From assembly GCA_030039105.1 (NCBI GenBank), contig JASHQO010000506.1, positions 1 through 6,376 on the forward strand: a stretch of 6,376 nucleotides of DNA. The letters run 5' to 3'. The DNA comes from Xanthobacteraceae bacterium (lineage in GTDB: Bacteria; Pseudomonadota; Alphaproteobacteria; Rhizobiales; Xanthobacteraceae). Below, piece by piece: positions 4,802 to 6,376 of the stretch (the stretch's first letter is position 1; every line of letters starts with the position of its first letter). Under the pieces are notes generated by a model. That model searched no databases and was not told where the DNA came from. It worked only from the letters and a program-made list of their open reading frames with translations. The translations under genes were made by a program, and so were the position numbers.

Positions 4802-5728
4802 ATGTCCTCGCCTGGGGCGCCGGCGCCGCGCATCCTCTGCACCGGCATCATCGTGCTCGACGAGGTGTTTCGGGTCGAGGAATTTCCGAAACCCGACGGC
4901 AAGGTGCAGGCGACCGGATTTTTCGCCGTCAACGGCGGTTGTGCGGCAAACGCCGCGGTGGCGATCGCCCGCCTCGGCGGCCGCGCCGCGCTTGCCGGCC
5001 CATTGGGCGGGCCCGCCGGCGCCGACGATAACGGCGATCGGGTGCTGGCGGCGCTGACACGCGAACGGGTCGACTGCACGCACTGCCAGCGGGTCGATGG
5101 GCTATCGACCGCGCTGTCGGCGATCGTCATGAACGCGCGCGGCGACCGCACTATCGTGACCTATCGCGATGAGCGGATCGCGACCGCGGTGCCGGCCGAT
5201 CCGGAACGAGTCGTCGCGAACGCGGACGCGGTGCTGGCCGACAACCGCTATCCGGATTTCGTGCGGCCGATCTGCGAGGCGGCACGCCGGCGCGCCGTTC
5301 CGGTGGTGCTCGATGGCGACCGGCCGACGCGCGAGGACGATCCGCTGTTCCGCATCGCCACCCACGTCATCTTTTCGTCCGAATGCTTGCGCGAGACGGC
5401 CGGCACCGCCGATTTGGCGGAAGGCCTCAAGCGCATCCGCCGCCACAGCGCGGCGTTCCTCGCGGTCAGCAACGGGCCCGGCGCCATCGTCTTCCTCGAG
5501 GACGGCATGCTGCGGCAATCGCCGGTGTTCGCGATCGACGCGGTCGACACGCTCGGCGCCGGCGATGCGCTGCATGGCGGCTTCGCGCTGGCCCTGGCGG
5601 AGGGCCGCAAGGAGCATGGGGCGCTGCGCTTTGCCGCCGCGGTCGCCGGCATCAAATGCAGCCGGGTCGGCGGCTCGGCCGGGGCCCCAAGCCGGGCCGA
5701 GGTCGAGGCCTTTTTGGCACGGTGTTGA
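4802..5728 (+). CDS. PfkB-family carbohydrate kinase, resembling the YihV (sulfofructose kinase) branch
   Basis: A 308-residue ribokinase/PfkB-fold kinase that should phosphorylate a sugar or sugar-like alcohol with ATP. The N-terminal signature NGGCAANAAVAIARLGG is at 44-60. The C-terminal signature DTLGAGDALHGGFALALAEG (249-268) holds the anion-hole GAGD with the catalytic base Asp255. Segments VLADNRYPDF (144-153), VVLDGDRPT (168-176) and FAAAVAGIKCSRVGGSAGAP (277-296) recall E. coli YihV more than ribokinase or fructokinase as I remember them. No sulfoquinovose-pathway genes are present, so the substrate is not assigned. It starts 2 bp after the nudC stop, without a clear own Shine-Dalgarno, implying co-transcription and coupling with nudC. 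The open frame extends upstream inside nudC to 4283, but that part is antisense-quality shadow sequence; the ATG at 4802 gives the family-length protein. Confidence 0.92.
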   Translation: MSSPGAPAPRILCTGIIVLDEVFRVEEFPKPDGKVQATGFFAVNGGCAANAAVAIARLGGRAALAGPLGGPAGADDNGDRVLAALTRERVDCTHCQRVDGLSTALSAIVMNARGDRTIVTYRDERIATAVPADPERVVANADAVLADNRYPDFVRPICEAARRRAVPVVLDGDRPTREDDPLFRIATHVIFSSECLRETAGTADLAEGLKRIRRHSAAFLAVSNGPGAIVFLEDGMLRQSPVFAIDAVDTLGAGDALHGGFALALAEGRKEHGALRFAAAVAGIKCSRVGGSAGAPSRAEVEAFLARC

Positions 5729-5754
5729 GCCGTTTACCTTGGGCAGTCGCCCGC

Positions 5755-5783
5755 TTGATTTAGAATAATTTTCTCTGTAAACA
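5755..5783 (+). promoter_or_regulatory. Possible lrp promoter
   Basis: TTGATT (5755-5760) and TAAACA (5778-5783) are 17 bp apart in the AT-rich gap before the regulator gene. The -35 is good and the -10 only moderate. The Lrp-like box would fill the spacer, an arrangement suited to autorepression. Predicted from sequence only. Confidence 0.35.
5761..5775 (+). promoter_or_regulatory. Lrp-box-like operator upstream of the Lrp/AsnC gene
   Basis: TAGAATAATTTTCTC agrees at 13 of 15 positions with the E. coli Lrp consensus YAGHAWATTWTDCTR as I recall it. It lies 45 bp before the ATG of an Lrp-family gene. Lrp/AsnC proteins commonly autoregulate, so an autoregulatory operator is a reasonable inference. 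This particular paralogue may have a different specificity. Confidence 0.5.
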
Positions 5784-5785
5784 GA
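5774..5785. promoter_or_regulatory. Dyad TCTGT-AA-ACAGA in the lrp upstream region
   Basis: A perfect 5-bp inverted repeat with a 2-bp centre, directly adjoining the Lrp-like box and the next palindrome. It may be a further half-site cluster for an oligomeric Lrp protein. No known consensus is claimed. Confidence 0.35.
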
Positions 5786-5801
5786 ATTGACCAAGTCAAT
5801 T
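5785..5801. promoter_or_regulatory. Perfect 17-bp palindrome AATTGAC-CAA-GTCAATT before lrp
   Basis: Seven-base arms are perfectly complementary around a 3-bp centre, ending 19 bp before the ATG at 5821. It is the strongest dyad in the window outside the terminal repeat. Its position between the putative promoter and the start codon suits a repressor operator or an additional Lrp-family site. As RNA it is too AT-rich for a stable terminator. Confidence 0.5.
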
Positions 5802-5820
5802 TGGAAGATTATTCGCCATC

Positions 5821-6282
5821 ATGGATGCCATCGACCGGAAAATCCTTGCGGTTCTGCAGGAAAACGCCGCCCTCTCCGTCGCCGAGATCGGCTCGCGCGT
5901 CGGGCTGTCGTCGACGCCGTGCTGGAAGCGCATCCAGCGCCTCGAAGCCGAAGGCGTCATCCAACGCCGCGTCGCGCTGGTCGACCAGGACCGCATCGGG
6001 CTCGGCGTCACCGTCTTCGTCTCGATCGAGACCGGCGACCATTCCCAGGACTGGCTCGAGCGCTTTGCCAAAGCGGTCGGCGCCATGCCGGAGGTGATGG
6101 AATTCTACCGCATGGCCGGCGACGTCGATTACATGCTGCGCGTCGTGGTCACCGACATCGCCGGCTACGATACCTTCTACAAGCGCCTGATCGCCGCCTT
6201 GCCGCTGAAGAACGTGACCTCGCGGTTCGCCATGGAAAAGATCAAATCGACCACGGCGCTGCCGATCGCGGAGGCCAGGTGA
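5821..6282 (+). CDS. Lrp/AsnC-family transcriptional regulator
   Basis: A 153-residue feast/famine regulator, full length for the family. The N-terminal winged HTH (about 3-50) begins MDAIDRKILAVLQENAALSV. Its recognition helix region is GLSSTPCWKRIQRLEAEGVI (28-47), the form common in proteobacterial Lrp relatives. The C-terminal RAM/AsnC ligand domain (about 62-150) contains GDVDYMLRVVVTDIAGYDTF (100-119), the usual amino-acid-binding and oligomerisation core. Such proteins form octamers that bind several operator sites and sense an amino acid; the effector here cannot be read from the sequence. The start ATG at 5821 gives the family N-terminus. A GGAAG at 5803-5807 is rather far (13 nt) to be an ideal ribosome binding site. 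The 92-bp gap after the kinase gene with its dyads suggests an independent, probably autoregulated unit. Confidence 0.95.
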   Translation: MDAIDRKILAVLQENAALSVAEIGSRVGLSSTPCWKRIQRLEAEGVIQRRVALVDQDRIGLGVTVFVSIETGDHSQDWLERFAKAVGAMPEVMEFYRMAGDVDYMLRVVVTDIAGYDTFYKRLIAALPLKNVTSRFAMEKIKSTTALPIAEAR

Positions 6283-6283
6283 C

Positions 6284-6359
6284 GGAGGACAGAGGACAGA
6301 GGACAGAGGACTGAGGACTGACTTATCATCCGTCCTCTGTCGTCCGTCCTCTGTCCTCT
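6284..6359. repeat. Heptanucleotide tandem repeat with inverted copies, forming a large hairpin
   Basis: Starting 2 bp after the lrp stop, five tandem heptads of (A/T)GAGGAC or its variant GGAGGAC run from 6284 to 6318. After a 13-nt unrelated spacer (6319-6331) the inverse heptad GTCCTCT appears at 6332-6338, 6346-6352 and 6353-6359, interrupted by GTCGTCC (6339-6345). The 14-bp block at 6346-6359 is exactly complementary to 6298-6311 (or 6291-6304). GAGGAC 6313-6318 pairs with GTCCTC 6332-6337, so a long stem with one internal loop can form. It could act as a 3' stem-loop of the lrp transcript, though no T-run follows. Similar CCTCTGT heptads occur, as I recall, in intergenic DNA of Bradyrhizobium-like genomes, so it may belong to a dispersed repeat family. 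Confidence 0.85.
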
Positions 6360-6376
6360 AATTCCTCGTGATCGCG

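Noticed and set aside
5741..5752. GGGC-AGTC-GCCC hairpin after the kinase gene as a terminator
   Set aside because: The stem is only 4 bp and no T-run follows directly; the later TTGATTTAG is too far away for an intrinsic terminator.
6284..6359. CRISPR array
   Set aside because: The units are 7 bp with no spacers and part of the array is inverted, unlike any CRISPR repeat-spacer structure.
1..6376. tRNA genes, transposases, integrases, phage or defence-system genes
   Set aside because: No cloverleaf with a T-loop motif, no transposase or recombinase motifs and no known defence domains were seen on either strand.

Overview
The window is GC-rich, densely coded chromosomal DNA. Its codon use, gene content and protein character (a DnaX with a degenerate zinc module, ffs next to dnaX, an Lrp regulator of the 'SSTPCWKRIQRL' type) point to an alphaproteobacterium. 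The most likely group is Hyphomicrobiales, close to Bradyrhizobium/Rhodopseudomonas. This placement is inferred from the style of the sequence, not from a database search.

Left part (1-1450): the minus strand carries ffs (SRP 4.5S-type RNA) with a readable promoter. About 40 bp downstream on the same strand is dnaX (DNA polymerase III tau/gamma), whose N-terminal 424 codons lie in the window before it runs off the left edge. Middle-left (1520-2252): the plus strand carries a solitary short HicB-like protein with no HicA partner, then a HIT-family protein with a GTG start whose histidine triad begins with Gln. The HIT gene overlaps by 28 bp, tail to tail, a group A FAD-dependent aromatic-ring-hydroxylase-like gene on the minus strand (2225-3421).

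Middle (3422-3842): this stretch has no intact gene. It holds an inverted-repeat element near 3481-3527. It also holds the N-terminal remnant of a nitrilase-superfamily (carbon-nitrogen hydrolase) gene that keeps its start codon and a very strong Shine-Dalgarno, but has two apparent single-G deletions and is truncated. The reading frame opened by the remnant's ATG runs to a TGA that overlaps the ATG of nudC.

Right part (3843-6376): nudC (Zn-ribbon Nudix NAD(H) pyrophosphatase/deNADding enzyme) is followed 2 bp later by a PfkB-family sugar kinase resembling the YihV branch. Next comes a 92-bp AT-rich regulatory gap with a good match to the Lrp box and two further dyads, then an Lrp/AsnC regulator. 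Directly after its stop lies a heptanucleotide tandem repeat (A/T)GAGGAC followed by inverted copies of the same heptad, which can fold into a large hairpin.

Most of the window is housekeeping or ordinary metabolic sequence. The items most worth a second look are the frameshifted nitrilase remnant placed as a possible translational leader of nudC, the heptad repeat hairpin, and the lrp control region. I see no undescribed multi-gene defence or mobile system here.
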